Shown: positions 13,901-24,400, counted from the first letter of the stretch. The stretch: DNA of 64,000 nt from Elysia crispata (GCA_033675545.1 JAWDGP010007164.1:24643-88642); one strand, 5' to 3'. Program-made: numbers and translations. Notes: generated by a model not told the origin, from the letters alone.

Positions 13901-15787
13901 CTTACCCCCGAAACACTTCCTAATCATCTTTTCCGGCAAACTAACCACCAAAAATAGTGAAAAAGCTCCCTAAAGGAGAAAAAAAATTTTCTTTTTTTTT
14001 TATAATCTATTTCACATTTTCCCTCTCCCCTTACGGAAAAAAACAAAACCACTTACTTTTTCCGCCCTTTTTATCACTGGAAATAGAAAAACCGCAAGGG
14101 AAAACGTCCCATAAGAAATTTTTTTTTTTTTTATTTCACTTTTTTTCACCCTACCGCTCCTCGTAATCGGAAAAATTACCACTTACCTTTTAGTTCGAAA
14201 TTCCGACTTAAAGTGCCCTAAAATGCCGCTAAGCGCGCTCAAGTTTCATTTTTTACAAATTACCTTTTTTCCGCCGTGATTACGCGGACACATACACCTA
14301 CCCACACACACTCCGTTTTTCCGACACATTATGCCTAAAAAACGCGCTTAACACCTTTTTCTAAAAATTACTTATTTTTCCTCTCTACTCCTTCTCCTTA
14401 CCCCTGAAACACTTCCTAATCATCTTTTCCGGCAAACTAGCGACCAAAAATGGTCAAAAAACCTCCCGAAAGGAGGAAAAATTTTTTTTCTTTTTTTTAT
14501 AATTTTTTTCACATTTTCCCTCTCCCCTTACGGAAATAAACAAAACCACTTACTTTTTCCGCCCTTTTTATCATCGGAAATAGAAAAACCGCAAGGGAAA
14601 ACGTCCCAAAAAAATTTTCTTTCTTTTTTTTTTTTTTTACTTTTTTGCATCCTACCGCTCCTCGTAATCGGGAAAATTACCACTTACCTTTTTTTTCGAA
14701 ATTCCGACTTAAAATGCCCTAAAATGCCGATAAGCGCGCTCAAGTTTCATTTTTTACAAATTACCTTTTTTTCCGCCGTGATTACCCGAACACATCACCT
14801 ACCCACACACACTCCGTTTTTCCGACCCATAATGTGTAAAAAACGCGCTTTACACCTTTTTCTTAAAATTACATTTTTTTGCTCTCTACTCCTTCTCCTT
14901 ACCCCCGAAACACTTCCTAATCATCTTTTCCGGCAAACTAACCACCAAAAATAGTTAAAAAGCTCCCTAAAGGAGAAAAAAAATTTTCTTTTTTTTATAA
15001 TCTATTTCTTTTTTTCCCTCTCCCCTTACGGAAAAAACAAAAGCACTTACTTTTTTCCCTCTTTTTATCACCGGAAATAGGAAAACCGCAAGGGAAAACG
15101 TCCTTTTAAAAAAATTTTTTTTCTTTTTTTTTTTTTTTGATTTTTTTCCACCCTACCACTCCTCGTAATCGGAAAAATTACCACTTACCTTTTTTTTCGA
15201 AATTCCGACTTAAAGTGCCCTAAAAAGCCGCTAAGCGCGCTCAAGTTTCATTTTTTACAAATTACCTTTTTTCCGCCGTGATTACGCGGACACATACACC
15301 TACCCACACACACTCCGTTTTTCCGACACATTATGCCTAAAAAACGCGCTTAACACCTTTTTCTTAAAATTACTTTTTTTTCCTCTCTACTTCTTCTCCT
15401 TACCTCCGAAACACTTCCTAATCATCTTTTCCGGCAAACTAGCGACCAAAAATAGTCAAAAAACCTTCTGAAAGGAGGAAAATTTTTTTTTACTTTTTTT
15501 TATAATTTTTTTCACATTTTCCCTCTCCCCTTACGGAAATAAACAAAACCACTTACTTTTTCCGCCCTTTTTATCATCGGAAATAGAAAAACCGCAAGGG
15601 AAAACGTCCCATAAAAAATTTTTCTTTTTTTTTTTTTTTACTAGTTTTTTTCACTCTACCGCTTTTCGTAATCGGGAAAATTACCACGTACCTTTTTTTC
15701 GAAATTCCGCCTTAAAATGCCCTAAAATACCGATAAGCGCGCTCAAGTTTCATTTTTTACAAATTACCTTTTTTTCCGCCGTGATTA
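10931..15787 (+). repeat. Satellite array, segment II (C-type, with 2-3-monomer periodicity)
   Basis: About ten monomers of the same satellite but of other subtypes. Variant E carries gattacccgaacacatcacc and atgccgataagc, and occurs at about 13277 and 14777. A further E copy is the monomer split by the transposon at 15784. Between the E copies lie monomers with gacacattatgcc or gacccataatgtct. The E spacings are about 1.5 kb and 1.0 kb, i.e. three and two monomers, so a higher-order pattern exists but is irregular. The last four bases (ATTA, 15784-15787) are one copy of the transposon target duplication. Confidence 0.95.
15784..15787. repeat. Target-site duplication, left copy (ATTA)
   Basis: ATTA lies directly before the CACAGC tip of the element and again at 20243-20246 directly after the matching GCTGTG tip. 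Removing the element and one ATTA restores gtgattacccgaacac, which is exactly the sequence of the sister monomers near 13280 and 14780. A 4-bp duplication is the size I recall for Chapaev elements. Confidence 0.9.
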
Positions 15788-15853
15788 CACAGCGGTTTAT
15801 CTTGCTTTGATTTTGGAACTTTAGTTTTAGCCTATCCCTGTAACCTGATACCC
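15788..15853 (+). repeat. Left terminal inverted repeat (66 bp)
   Basis: Begins CACAGCGGTTTATC. Twelve of these 14 bases match the outermost 14 bases of the other end read inward (CACAGCCGTCTATC). A second conserved block runs from GAACTTTAG at offset 29 to CTGATACCC at offset 66. The same block in the right end runs from offset 18 to 55, so the left end carries 11 extra bases between the blocks. The first seven bases differ from the V(D)J heptamer CACAGTG at one position. Confidence 0.88.
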
Positions 15854-15855
15854 AT

Positions 15856-15883
15856 GCTTCACTGCCTCTATGCTCAGTGAAGC
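15856..15883. repeat. Perfect 9-bp inverted repeat (hairpin) inside the left end
   Basis: gcttcactg at 15856-15864 and cagtgaagc at 15875-15883 are perfect complements around a 10-base loop, immediately inside the left terminal repeat. The right end has a weaker hairpin, gcact/agtgc near 20158-20168. Subterminal palindromes can be transposase-binding sites, but no function is shown here. Confidence 0.6.
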
Positions 15884-16501
15884 GAGATAATTGCTCATGG
15901 CTGGCCTGATGGCCCTGTAGTTGTATTTAGGTGATTTTCACTGTTAATCCGAAACTTTCACCTGGATTTTCTCCATGTGTAAACATTCCACATCATCCGT
16001 GTTTGGTGTTAAACTGTTCATTGACATCTGATCTTTACAACTCTGATAATTTCCACCTCACTTAAAAAGGTAAGCTTGCTTATTATTTGCATAGATTTTA
16101 GAGATGTAGGAAAAAAAGGCAAATTTTGTTACATTAATTAATTAACTCTTAAGTAAACTGCTATGTAACTTTTCCAGAACCCAAAAATGGTTTTGTTGGA
16201 ACATACATACTAATATTGTAATGGTGTGAAAAAATCTTCTTTGGTTTTTGCTTAGTTTCTTTACAAGGAAGGTTTTAACATATGCACTTTAAACCAATCT
16301 TTTTACTTTCTTTATATTCCCACTCTTAATATGACTATATTTCCGTTATTAATGTAGTGGTATTGTATAGTAAGAAATTTTGTGTAATGAATACTTTTAT
16401 TATTGTGTTCTTCCTGTCCAGTATGTGTTTTGAAAGTTAAAACTTGAAATAATTTTATTTTTATTTTTTTATTGCCTTTAAGAGAGTGGTTAAGCCGCGG
16501 A
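15884..16501 (+). other. Upstream region of the transposase gene; possible 5' intron
   Basis: No coding potential is visible. A good 5' splice-site match, AAAAG followed by GTAAGC, has its GT at 16070-16071. A pyrimidine-rich stretch (about 16452-16480) ends in an AG just before the first coding bases. Together they suggest a roughly 410-bp intron whose 3' end lies 20-30 bases before the ATG at 16502. The stretch also contains attaattaattaa near 16135. The intron is an inference from splice-site shape only. Confidence 0.35.
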
Positions 16502-19372
16502 ATGGATCAAACAGATCATATAAAATCTGTCCATGAAGCCTATATCAAAGAGCTTTGCCGTGTTTGTGGGATGAGAATACGTACTGTAAAAGACAAGAGA
16601 CTTAATGCAACAACTCGGCAGTGTGCACATCACATGAAAACAATCTTTTTCACATTGACTTATCTAAAGACGAAGCTACACATTCTCCTTTGATATGCAA
16701 CACATGCTACTCAAAGATAAGACATTTTGAGCGAAATGCTGTAACTGAGAGATCACTTCAGTCTGCATTGTCATGCGCAGCAAAAAACGGGCATATTTGG
16801 TGCGAGTTTGATGCCTGCATATCTTCCTCTCAGTGTCCTCTGTGTGCCCATTACCTTTCCTTTGGGAAAGGAGGAAGAAAGAGAAAGGATGCAAATACAC
16901 CACAAACCGTATCAATAAAAAATGATAACGTTATAAACATAGAGGAGACAGTGCCATTAACAGAACATTCACAAACAGACGATTCGTTTCTGTCGTTTGA
17001 TGATGCTCCAGAAACACTATCTCCTGACAATTCAGCGCTGTCAAATGTGGACTGTGAATCTTTAGCAGAACCAGTTTTAAGAAAATGTCGTCGAAAGCTC
17101 CTCCTTGAAAAAAATCCTGGACCGTCAACATCAGGGCTTATTGATACAGCCTTATCCCGTCTCAAAATTATCCACTCTAGCATGGCAGTAACAGCAGATA
17201 GTTCAACATCGCCAATAAAAGTCTTAGAGCAATCTATTGAAAGTTTTCACATAAAAAAAGACATGAACACTCCACTTACAGAAGAGGAAGAGAGGGCTGC
17301 AAGCTTTTTGGTCAGAAAAATATTAGCCCATTCAGAAAACAAGGATATTTTAAAATTGAAAACTAGAGGTCAACCACTTTACTTCCAAAGAATAAACAAA
17401 CCTAGAAAAAGCTCAGATAAGGCAGGTTCTCCACTAAAAAGAAAACGTTCTGAAAAAATTCTGAAATTATGGTCTATTGTATCTGGAGAAACTAAGGAAG
17501 CATCTCTTACACAAGAAGAGAGTGATTTAAGAAGAATATCTACTGATAGGGCTAGAAATATTTTAAGAATATGTAAAAAATGGAAGAATAAACAACAAAT
17601 TCCTAAAGCATATGCCATAGCTATGAAAGCAAAATTGGGGATTTTGAGAGATAAATTTAGAGAGTTAACTAGAATGCTCAAAGCACAACAAGTACACATA
17701 GAAAACGAAACATTTCAAAGAGAACATCAGAAAAAGATTATTCCACAAGACATAGATGTAGAATATAATGAATTTTTATATAAAAATGAGTACAAACAAA
17801 TTTTACAGCTCAGAGCTCCAGCAGTTTTCATTAAAGATTTAAAGACTTACCTGTTTCAAATACTTGACCAGTATAAATTTCAAAACCTATTAACATGGCA
17901 TGAAAACAGTAGACCTAATGAAGAAATTTGGGTAAAAATAGGCGGAGATCATGGTCAAGGATCCCTTAAAGCCACATTACAAGTTCTAAACATTGAGGAA
18001 TCAAATTCAAAATTTCACACCTCAGTTTTTGCAATGGCACAAGTTCCAGATAAAGTTCACAACCTCCAAACATTACTTGGAAGATTTAAATTACAAATAG
18101 AAGACATGCAGAATAGCAATTGGAAGGACAGGGCAATTCGAATCTTTCTATGCCGAGACTATCATTTTCCTGCAGACATGCACGGTATCTCTGGATCCTC
18201 TGGTCTCAGGCCTTGCCTGTGATGTCTTCAAAGAAAAAAAGAATTACATTTCCCAAGAGATCATACTAATCTTCCCTATTAAAAGAACAAAAGAAAGTAT
18301 GGAAAAGGATTTGGCAGCCTTCCTTACACAAGAAAACGCAAAACTATCTGAAGCGAAGCACTTTAACAATGTAATAAGATCTCCTATACTCTCAATTAGT
18401 CTCAATCAAACAGTTGTACCTTATTTGCATATTTTTTTAGGATTAGTTAAAAACCACCATCAATTGCTAGAACAGCAGTGTGACAGTATTGATAAATTAA
18501 TTGCTGCAGAAAAAACTCAAGAACAACCACAACATAACATGTTTAACGAAAATTTTGAATTGTACATTAAAGATTTAAGAAAAATAGAGAATCTTGAAGA
18601 AAAAAAGATGCTTCAAGAAACAAAACTGGTTTTCTTAGATGAAACCCTCTCTGTTTTGCAATTTTATAAAAGAACACGACAGCTTGAGAAGAAGATTGAG
18701 AAACTTGAAGAAAGGATAGATGCTTTGAAAAAATCAGCAAAGCCTTACATGTCTAGATGTGGACCAGTGTGTAGTAATTTAGATAGTATATTAAAAACCC
18801 ACAAAATTGCAGTACAGGCTTATCATGGTAGATCGTTTACAGGCAACCACAGCTAAAAATACATACAACCAGCAGTCAGTGAAGCTATTTGCTCAAGTGT
18901 AGTAAACAAAACAAAAGAATTCACAAGTAAGAAAAAAATAATAGATGTTGCTGAAAATGTGCACTTAACATTTAATCAAGCTAACTTCCTCCTCTTCAAA
19001 ATACATAAAACCATATCACACAGCAAACCCATTGACAAAACAGCTACAGAAGATTTTCAAGGCTTGATAGATGAGTACATGGCATTTTATAGAGAAAACA
19101 TCAGTAACAAAATCTTCCCAAAATTGCATTTTTTAGAGCACCATTGAATAGAGTGGATAGACAGATGGGGTTTTGGAATGGGCCTGCATGGAGAACAAGG
19201 AGTAGAGCTTGTACATTCTTCGATAAAGAAACTGAAGAATCAAGTCCAAGCTTTAAGATGACCAGAAGACCAGCTAAAAACTGTGATGATGTCATACATG
19301 ACACAAGTTTCTCCTGCAGTGCATTGTCTTCTTCCCAGAGCATCCAAGCGGAAAGACACCAAGTGACAATCT
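16502..19372 (+). pseudogene. RAG1-like/Chapaev-type DDE transposase, broken by stops and frameshifts
   Basis: The gene spans about 950 codons from the ATG at 16502; an in-frame TTG ten codons earlier is a less likely start. The N-terminus has a CRVCG zinc motif (16544-16560 area), then CAHH. After a frameshift in the T run at 16646-16650 come a CNTC motif, a WCEFDAC stretch and CPLC followed by basic GRKRK. The pattern resembles the zinc-binding N-terminal region of RAG1. The core shows GGDHGQGS (D at 17947), LCRDYHF (D at 18157, 70 residues later), a PCL-x-C zinc pair, AYHG with GNH, and HGEQGVE (E at 19205). These positions match the DDE layout of RAG1 and Chapaev. Breaks: TGA 18220 at the expected tryptophan of PCLWC, a frameshift near 18275, TAA 18854, TGA 19145 and TGA 19259. 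Longest intact pieces are 16621-18222 (533 codons) and 18299-18856 (185 codons). The stop at 19370-19372 may be the original one; the frame otherwise runs to about 19430. Confidence 0.85.
18570..18745 (+). other. Lysine/glutamate-rich predicted coiled coil inside the transposase remains
   Basis: Residues about 90-150 of the intact 185-codon piece (18299-18856) alternate leucine, lysine and glutamate in heptad-like order, for example KKIEKLEERIDALKK. This lies between the CxxC zinc pair and the GNH motif, where RAG1 and Chapaev proteins have a mostly helical insertion. It is a sequence-pattern call only. Confidence 0.5.
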
Positions 19373-20187
19373 GTATGTCTGTCTGAGTGTTCAGTACGTT
19401 TGGTATGTGTGAGGAGTTCACATTCATTCACCTAGGATGGTAAGTTATTTTGAAACCTGTAAGAAACAGTTTCAGCTTCAGTTCAATGTCAGTGTTTTGT
19501 GGGAAGGTTCTGAGCTATTCAAGATTACATTAACATTTCCTCTTGAATGGCATGAGTAGGGAGATGTGAACAATCGAATATTTCTTGAATGTTATCTGAT
19601 TTCCCCATCTAGGGGTTTCTTGCTGTTTGTCCCTATAATTTACTGTTCTTAAGTTTCCCCAGTTTAAAAGATTTATGAGGTTAGGCCCCTGCTTAGCTAT
19701 TGTATGATATCTTGTGTTAAAATCAGTAACCAAAGTTGATCTTGCCAGACCTAGGTTGCTCAACATACCAGGTCCTGTCTCCTTTCCTGAACATAAACCG
19801 AGATACCTTTTAACATATTTTGAAACTACAGTGTTTGAGCTAAACATAGATACCTAACTGTTGTTTGTAAAAACTTCCGATGGCTGTTAATTAATTTATT
19901 TGTTAATTAAGAACCAGTTTCACGGGGACTGACTAGTGCCCTAGTTTATTGTTGATTCCTATAATTGTAAAAAATTCTAAGAACTTAAGAATAAAACCGT
20001 TGTATAAAGCTTGAAACAACCTTTTCAATGATGTAAGTTTCATTAATGTACCATACATATAACAATTTTAGTTACCAGTCAAATATGACTGAAATTGTCA
20101 AAAAATTATTTTGTAGCCCTAGCAGAAAATTCACAGTGCAGACATGGTTGGTCGCACTTCAGTGCACAAGACCAGGCCAGGAATGGG
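19373..20187 (+). other. 3' untranslated and subterminal part of the RAG1-like transposon
   Basis: No coding potential is visible after the end of the transposase remains. AATAAA at 19990-19995 is a plausible polyadenylation signal for a plus-strand transcript. The open frames on the minus strand here (for example 19530-19847) have no recognisable motif and lie opposite the coding or untranslated strand. Confidence 0.55.
19990..19995 (+). terminator. Candidate polyadenylation signal AATAAA
   Basis: Canonical AATAAA about 620 bases after the likely transposase stop and about 250 bases before the right tip, on the coding strand. A TTGT-rich stretch follows. Position and motif fit, but other AT-rich hexamers could serve. 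Confidence 0.4.
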
Positions 20188-20242
20188 GGGTATCAGTTAC
20201 TGGTCTAGCTTGAAACTAAAAGTTCATGGATAGACGGCTGTG
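20188..20242 (-). repeat. Right terminal inverted repeat (55 bp)
   Basis: Read inward on the minus strand it starts CACAGCCGTCTATCC. The conserved block from GAACTTTTAG (offset 18) to CTGATACCC (offset 55) follows. The corresponding block in the left end is the same 38 bases long but starts at offset 29. The whole length difference between the two ends is therefore one 11-bp gap after the outer 14 bp. Confidence 0.88.
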
Positions 20243-20246
20243 ATTA
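20243..20246. repeat. Target-site duplication, right copy (ATTA)
   Basis: Second copy of the ATTA found at 15784-15787. It is followed by cccgaacacatcacc, the continuation of the split type-E satellite monomer. Confidence 0.9.
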
Positions 20247-21409
20247 CCCGAACACATCACCTACCCACACAACTCCGTTTTCCCGACCCATAATGTGTAA
20301 AAAACGCGCTTTACACCTTTTTCTTAAAATTACTTTTTTTTGCTCTCTACTCCTTCTCCTTACCCCCGAAACACTTCCTAATCATCTTTTCCGGCAAACT
20401 AAGCACCAAAAATAGTTAAAAAGCTCCCTAAAGCAGAAAATTTTTTTTTTTTTTTTTTATAATCTATTTCACATTTTCCCTCTCCCCTTACGGAAAAAAA
20501 CAAAACCACTTACTTTTTTCCCCCTTTTTATCACCGGAAATAGGAAAACCGCAAGCGAAAACGTCCTTTTAAAAAAATTTTTTTTCTTTTTTTTTTCTTT
20601 GACTTTTTTGCACCCTACCGCTCCTCGTAATCAGAAAAATTACCACTTACCTTTTTTTCGAAATTCCGACTTAAAGTGCCCTAAAATGCCGCTAAGCGCG
20701 CTCAAGTTTCATTTTTCACAAATTACCTTTTCTTTCGCCGTAATTACGCGAACACATACACCAACCCAAACACAATCTGTTTTTCCGACACATTATGCCT
20801 AAAAAACGCGCTTAACACCTTTTTCTTAAAATTACTTTTTTTTGCTCTCTACTCCTTCTCCTTACCCCCGAAACACTTCCTAATCATCTTTTCCGGCAAA
20901 CTAACGACCAAAAATGGTCAAAAAACCTCCCTAAAAGAGGAAAAAAATTTTTTTCTTTCTTTTTATAAATTATTTCACATTTTCCCTCTCCCCTTACCGA
21001 AAAAAACAAAGCCACTTACTTTTTCCGCCCTTTTTATCATCGGAAATAGAAAAACCGCAAGGGAAAACGTCCTTTAAAAAAAATTTTTTTTTTTTTTTTT
21101 TGACTTTTTTCCACCCTACCGCTCCTCGTAATCGGAAAAATTACCACTTACCTTTTTTATTCGAAATTCCGACTTAAAGTGCCCTAAAATGCCGCCAAGC
21201 GCGCTCAAGTTTCATATTTTACAAATTACCTTTTTTCCGCCGTGAATACGCGGATACATACACCTACCCACACACTCTCCGTTTTTCCGACCCATAATGT
21301 CTAAAAAACGCGCTTTACACCTTTTTCTTAAAATTACATTTTTTTTATCTCTACTCCTTCTCCTTACCCCCGAAATACTTCCTAATCATCTTTTCCGGCA
21401 AACTAACCA
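20247..21409 (+). repeat. Satellite array resumed after the transposon (transition zone)
   Basis: The first bases complete the type-E monomer interrupted at 15784; phase and orientation are unchanged. The two following monomers still resemble segment II (aaaaatagtt or aaaaatggtc after the caccaa or gacc motif). From about 21410 the monomers carry the caaaattagtt signature of the homogenised block. Confidence 0.93.
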
Positions 21410-24400
21410 CCAAAATTAGTTAAAAAGCTCCCTAAAGGAGAAAAAAAATTTTCTTTTTTTTATAATCTATTTCACATTTTCCCTCTCCCCTTACGGAAAA
21501 AAACAAAACCACTTACTTTTTTCCCCCTTTTTATCACCGGAAATAGGAAAACCGCAAGCGAAAACGTCCTTTTAAAAAAAATTTTTTTCTTTTTTTTTTT
21601 TTTGACTTTTTTCCACCCTACCGCTCCTCGTAATCGGAAAAATTACCACTTACCTTTTTTTTTCGAAATTCCGACTTAAAGTGCCCTAAAATGCCGCTAA
21701 GCGCGCTCAAGTTTCATTTTTTACAAATTACCTTTTTTTCCGCCGTGATTACGCGGACACATACACCTACCCACACACACTCCGTTTTTCCGACACATTA
21801 TGCCTAAAAAACGCGCTTTACACCTTTTTCTTAAAATTACTTGTTTTTGCTCTCTACTCCTTCTCCTTACCCCCGAAACACTTCCTAATCATCTTTTCCG
21901 GCAAACTAACCACCAAAATTAGTTAAAAAGCTCCCTAAAGGAGAAAAAAAATTTTCTTTTTTTTATAATCTATTTCACATTTTCCCTCTCCCCTTACGGA
22001 AAAAAACAAAACCACTAACTTTTTCCCCCCCTTTTTATCACCGGAAATAGGAAAACCGCAAGGGAAAACGTCCTTTAAAAAAATTTTTTTTTTTTTTTTT
22101 GACTTTTTTCCACCCTACCGCTCCTCGTAATCGGAAAAATTACCACTTACCTTTTTTATTCGAAATTCCGACTTAAAGTGCCCTAAAATGCCGCTAAGCG
22201 CGCTCAAGTTTCATTTTTTACAAATTACCTTTTTTCCGCCGTGAATACGCGGATACATACACCTACCCACACACACTCCGTTTTTCCGACACATTATGCC
22301 TAAAAAACGCGCTTTACACCTTTTTCTTAAAATTACTTTTTTTTGCTCTCTACTCCTTCTCCTTACCCCCGAAACACTTCCTAATCATCTTTTCCGGCAA
22401 ACTAACCACCAAAATTAGTTAAAAAGCTCCCTAAAGGAGAAAAAAAATTTTCTTTTTTTTATAATCTATTTCACATTTTCCCTCTCCCCTTACGGAAAAA
22501 AACAAAACCACTTACTTTTTTCCCCCTTTTTATCACCGGAAATAGGAAAACCGCAAGGGAAGACGTCCCATAAAAAATTTTTTTTTTTTTTTTTTTTGGA
22601 CTTTTTTGCACCCTACTGCTCCTCGTAATCGGAAAAATTACCACTTACCTTTTTTATTCGAAATTCCGACTTAAAGTGCCCTAAAATGCCGCTAAGCGCG
22701 CTCAAGTTTCATTTTTTACAAATTACCTTTTTTCCGCTGTGATTACGCGGACACATACACCTACCCACACACACTCCGTTTTTCCGACACATTATGCCTA
22801 AAAAACGCGCTTTACACCTTTTTCTTAAAATTACTTTTTTTTGCTCTCTACTTCTTCTCCTTACCCCCGAAACACTTCCTAATCATCTTTTCCGGCAAAC
22901 TAACCACCAAAATTAGTTAAAAAGCTCCCTAAAGGAGAAAAAAAATTTTTTTTTTTTTTTATAATCTATTTCACATTTTCCCTCTCCCCTTACGGAAAAA
23001 AACAAAACCACTTACTTTTTCCCCCCTTTTTATCACCGGAAATAGGAAAACCGCAAGGGAAAACGTCCTTTAAAAAATTTTTTTTTTTTTTTTTTGACTT
23101 TTTTCCACCCTACCGCTCCTCGTAATCGGATAAATTACCACTTACCTTTTTTATTCGAAATTCCGACTTAAAGTGCCCTAAAATGCCGCTAAGCGCGCTC
23201 AAGTTTCATTTTTTACAAATTACCTTTTTTCCGCCGTGAATACGCGGACACATACACCTACCCACACACACTCCGTTTTTCCGACACATTATGCCTAAAG
23301 AACGCGCTTTACACCTTTTTCTTAAAATTACTTTTTTTTTGCTCTCTACTCCTTCTCCTTACCCCCGAAACACTTCCTAATCATCTTTTCCGGCAAACTA
23401 ACCACCAAAATTAGTTAAAAAGCTCCCTAAAGGAGAAAAAAAATTTTCTTTTTTTTATAATCTATTTCACATTTTCCCTCTCCCCTTACGGAAAAAAACA
23501 AAACCACTTACTTTTTCCCCCCTTTTTATCACCGGAAATAGGAAAACCGCAAGGGAAAACATCCTTTAAAAATTTTTTTTTTTTTTTTTTTTTTTGACTT
23601 TTTTCCACCCTACCGCTCCTCGTAATCGGAAAAATTACCACTTACCTTTTTTATTCGAAATTCCGACTTAAAGTGCCCTAAAATGCCGCTAAGCGCGCTC
23701 AAGTTTCATTTTTTACAAATTACCTTTTTTCCGCCGTGAATACGCGTACACATACACCTACCCACACACACTCCGTTTTTCCGACACATTATGCCTAAAA
23801 AACGCGCTTTACACCTTTTTCTTAAAATTACTTTTTTTGCTTTCTCCTCCTTCTCCTTACCCCCGAAACACTTCCTAATCATCTTTTCCGGCAAACTAAC
23901 CACCAATTTTAGTTAAAGAGCTCCCTACATGAGAAAAAAAAATTTCTCTTTTTTTATAATCTATTTCACATTTTCCCTCTCCCCTTACGGATAAAAACAA
24001 AACCACTTACTTTTTTCCCCCTTTTTATCACCGGAAATAGGAAAACCGCAAGGGAAAACGTCCTTTAAAAAAAATTTTTTTTTTTTTTTTTTTTTGACTT
24101 TTTTCCACCCTACCGCTCCTCGTAATCGGAAAAATTACCACTTACCTTTTTTATTCGAAATTCCGACTTAAAGTGCCCTAAAATGCCGCTAAGCGCGCTC
24201 AAGTTTCATTTTTTACAAATTACCTTTTTTCCGCCGTGAATACGCGGACACATACACCTACCCACACACACTCCGTTTTTCCGACACATTATGCCTAAAA
24301 AACGCGCTTTACACCTTTTTCTTAAAATTACTTTTTTTTGCTCTCTCCTCCTTCTCCTTACCCCCGAAACACTTCCTAATCATCTTTTCCGGCAAACTAA

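Larger units (their letters stand above)
15788..20242 (+). mobile_element. RAG1-like (N-RAG-TP/Chapaev-type) DNA transposon, degraded
   Basis: A 4,455-bp insertion in the satellite with imperfect terminal inverted repeats starting CACAG, a 4-bp ATTA duplication and one broken transposase gene on the plus strand. The encoded protein joins a cysteine-rich region resembling the N-terminal region of RAG1 to a DDE-type core resembling Chapaev and RAG1. That combination was described, to my recollection, for N-RAG-TP of Aplysia. Layout: left terminal repeat 15788-15853, hairpin 15856-15883, possible untranslated exon and intron to about 16480, coding remains 16502-19372, untranslated 3' part with a polyadenylation signal at 19990, right terminal repeat 20188-20242. 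Stops and frameshifts make self-mobilisation unlikely. The exact family name rests on recalled similarity, not on a search. Confidence 0.85.

Noticed and set aside
16621..18222. ATG at 16621 as the true transposase start
   Set aside because: The CRVCG zinc motif lies upstream in another frame, and the 16621 ATG falls at a zinc-region position where a T-run frameshift explains the break.
16676..19847. Minus-strand and alternative-frame open frames opposite the RAG1-like gene
   Set aside because: They overlap the recognisable coding frames and carry no motif; they are shadows.
23641..23740. CENP-B box in the satellite monomer
   Set aside because: The ttcgaaattccgac word lacks the required A and CGGG at the right distance; no monomer showed a full match.
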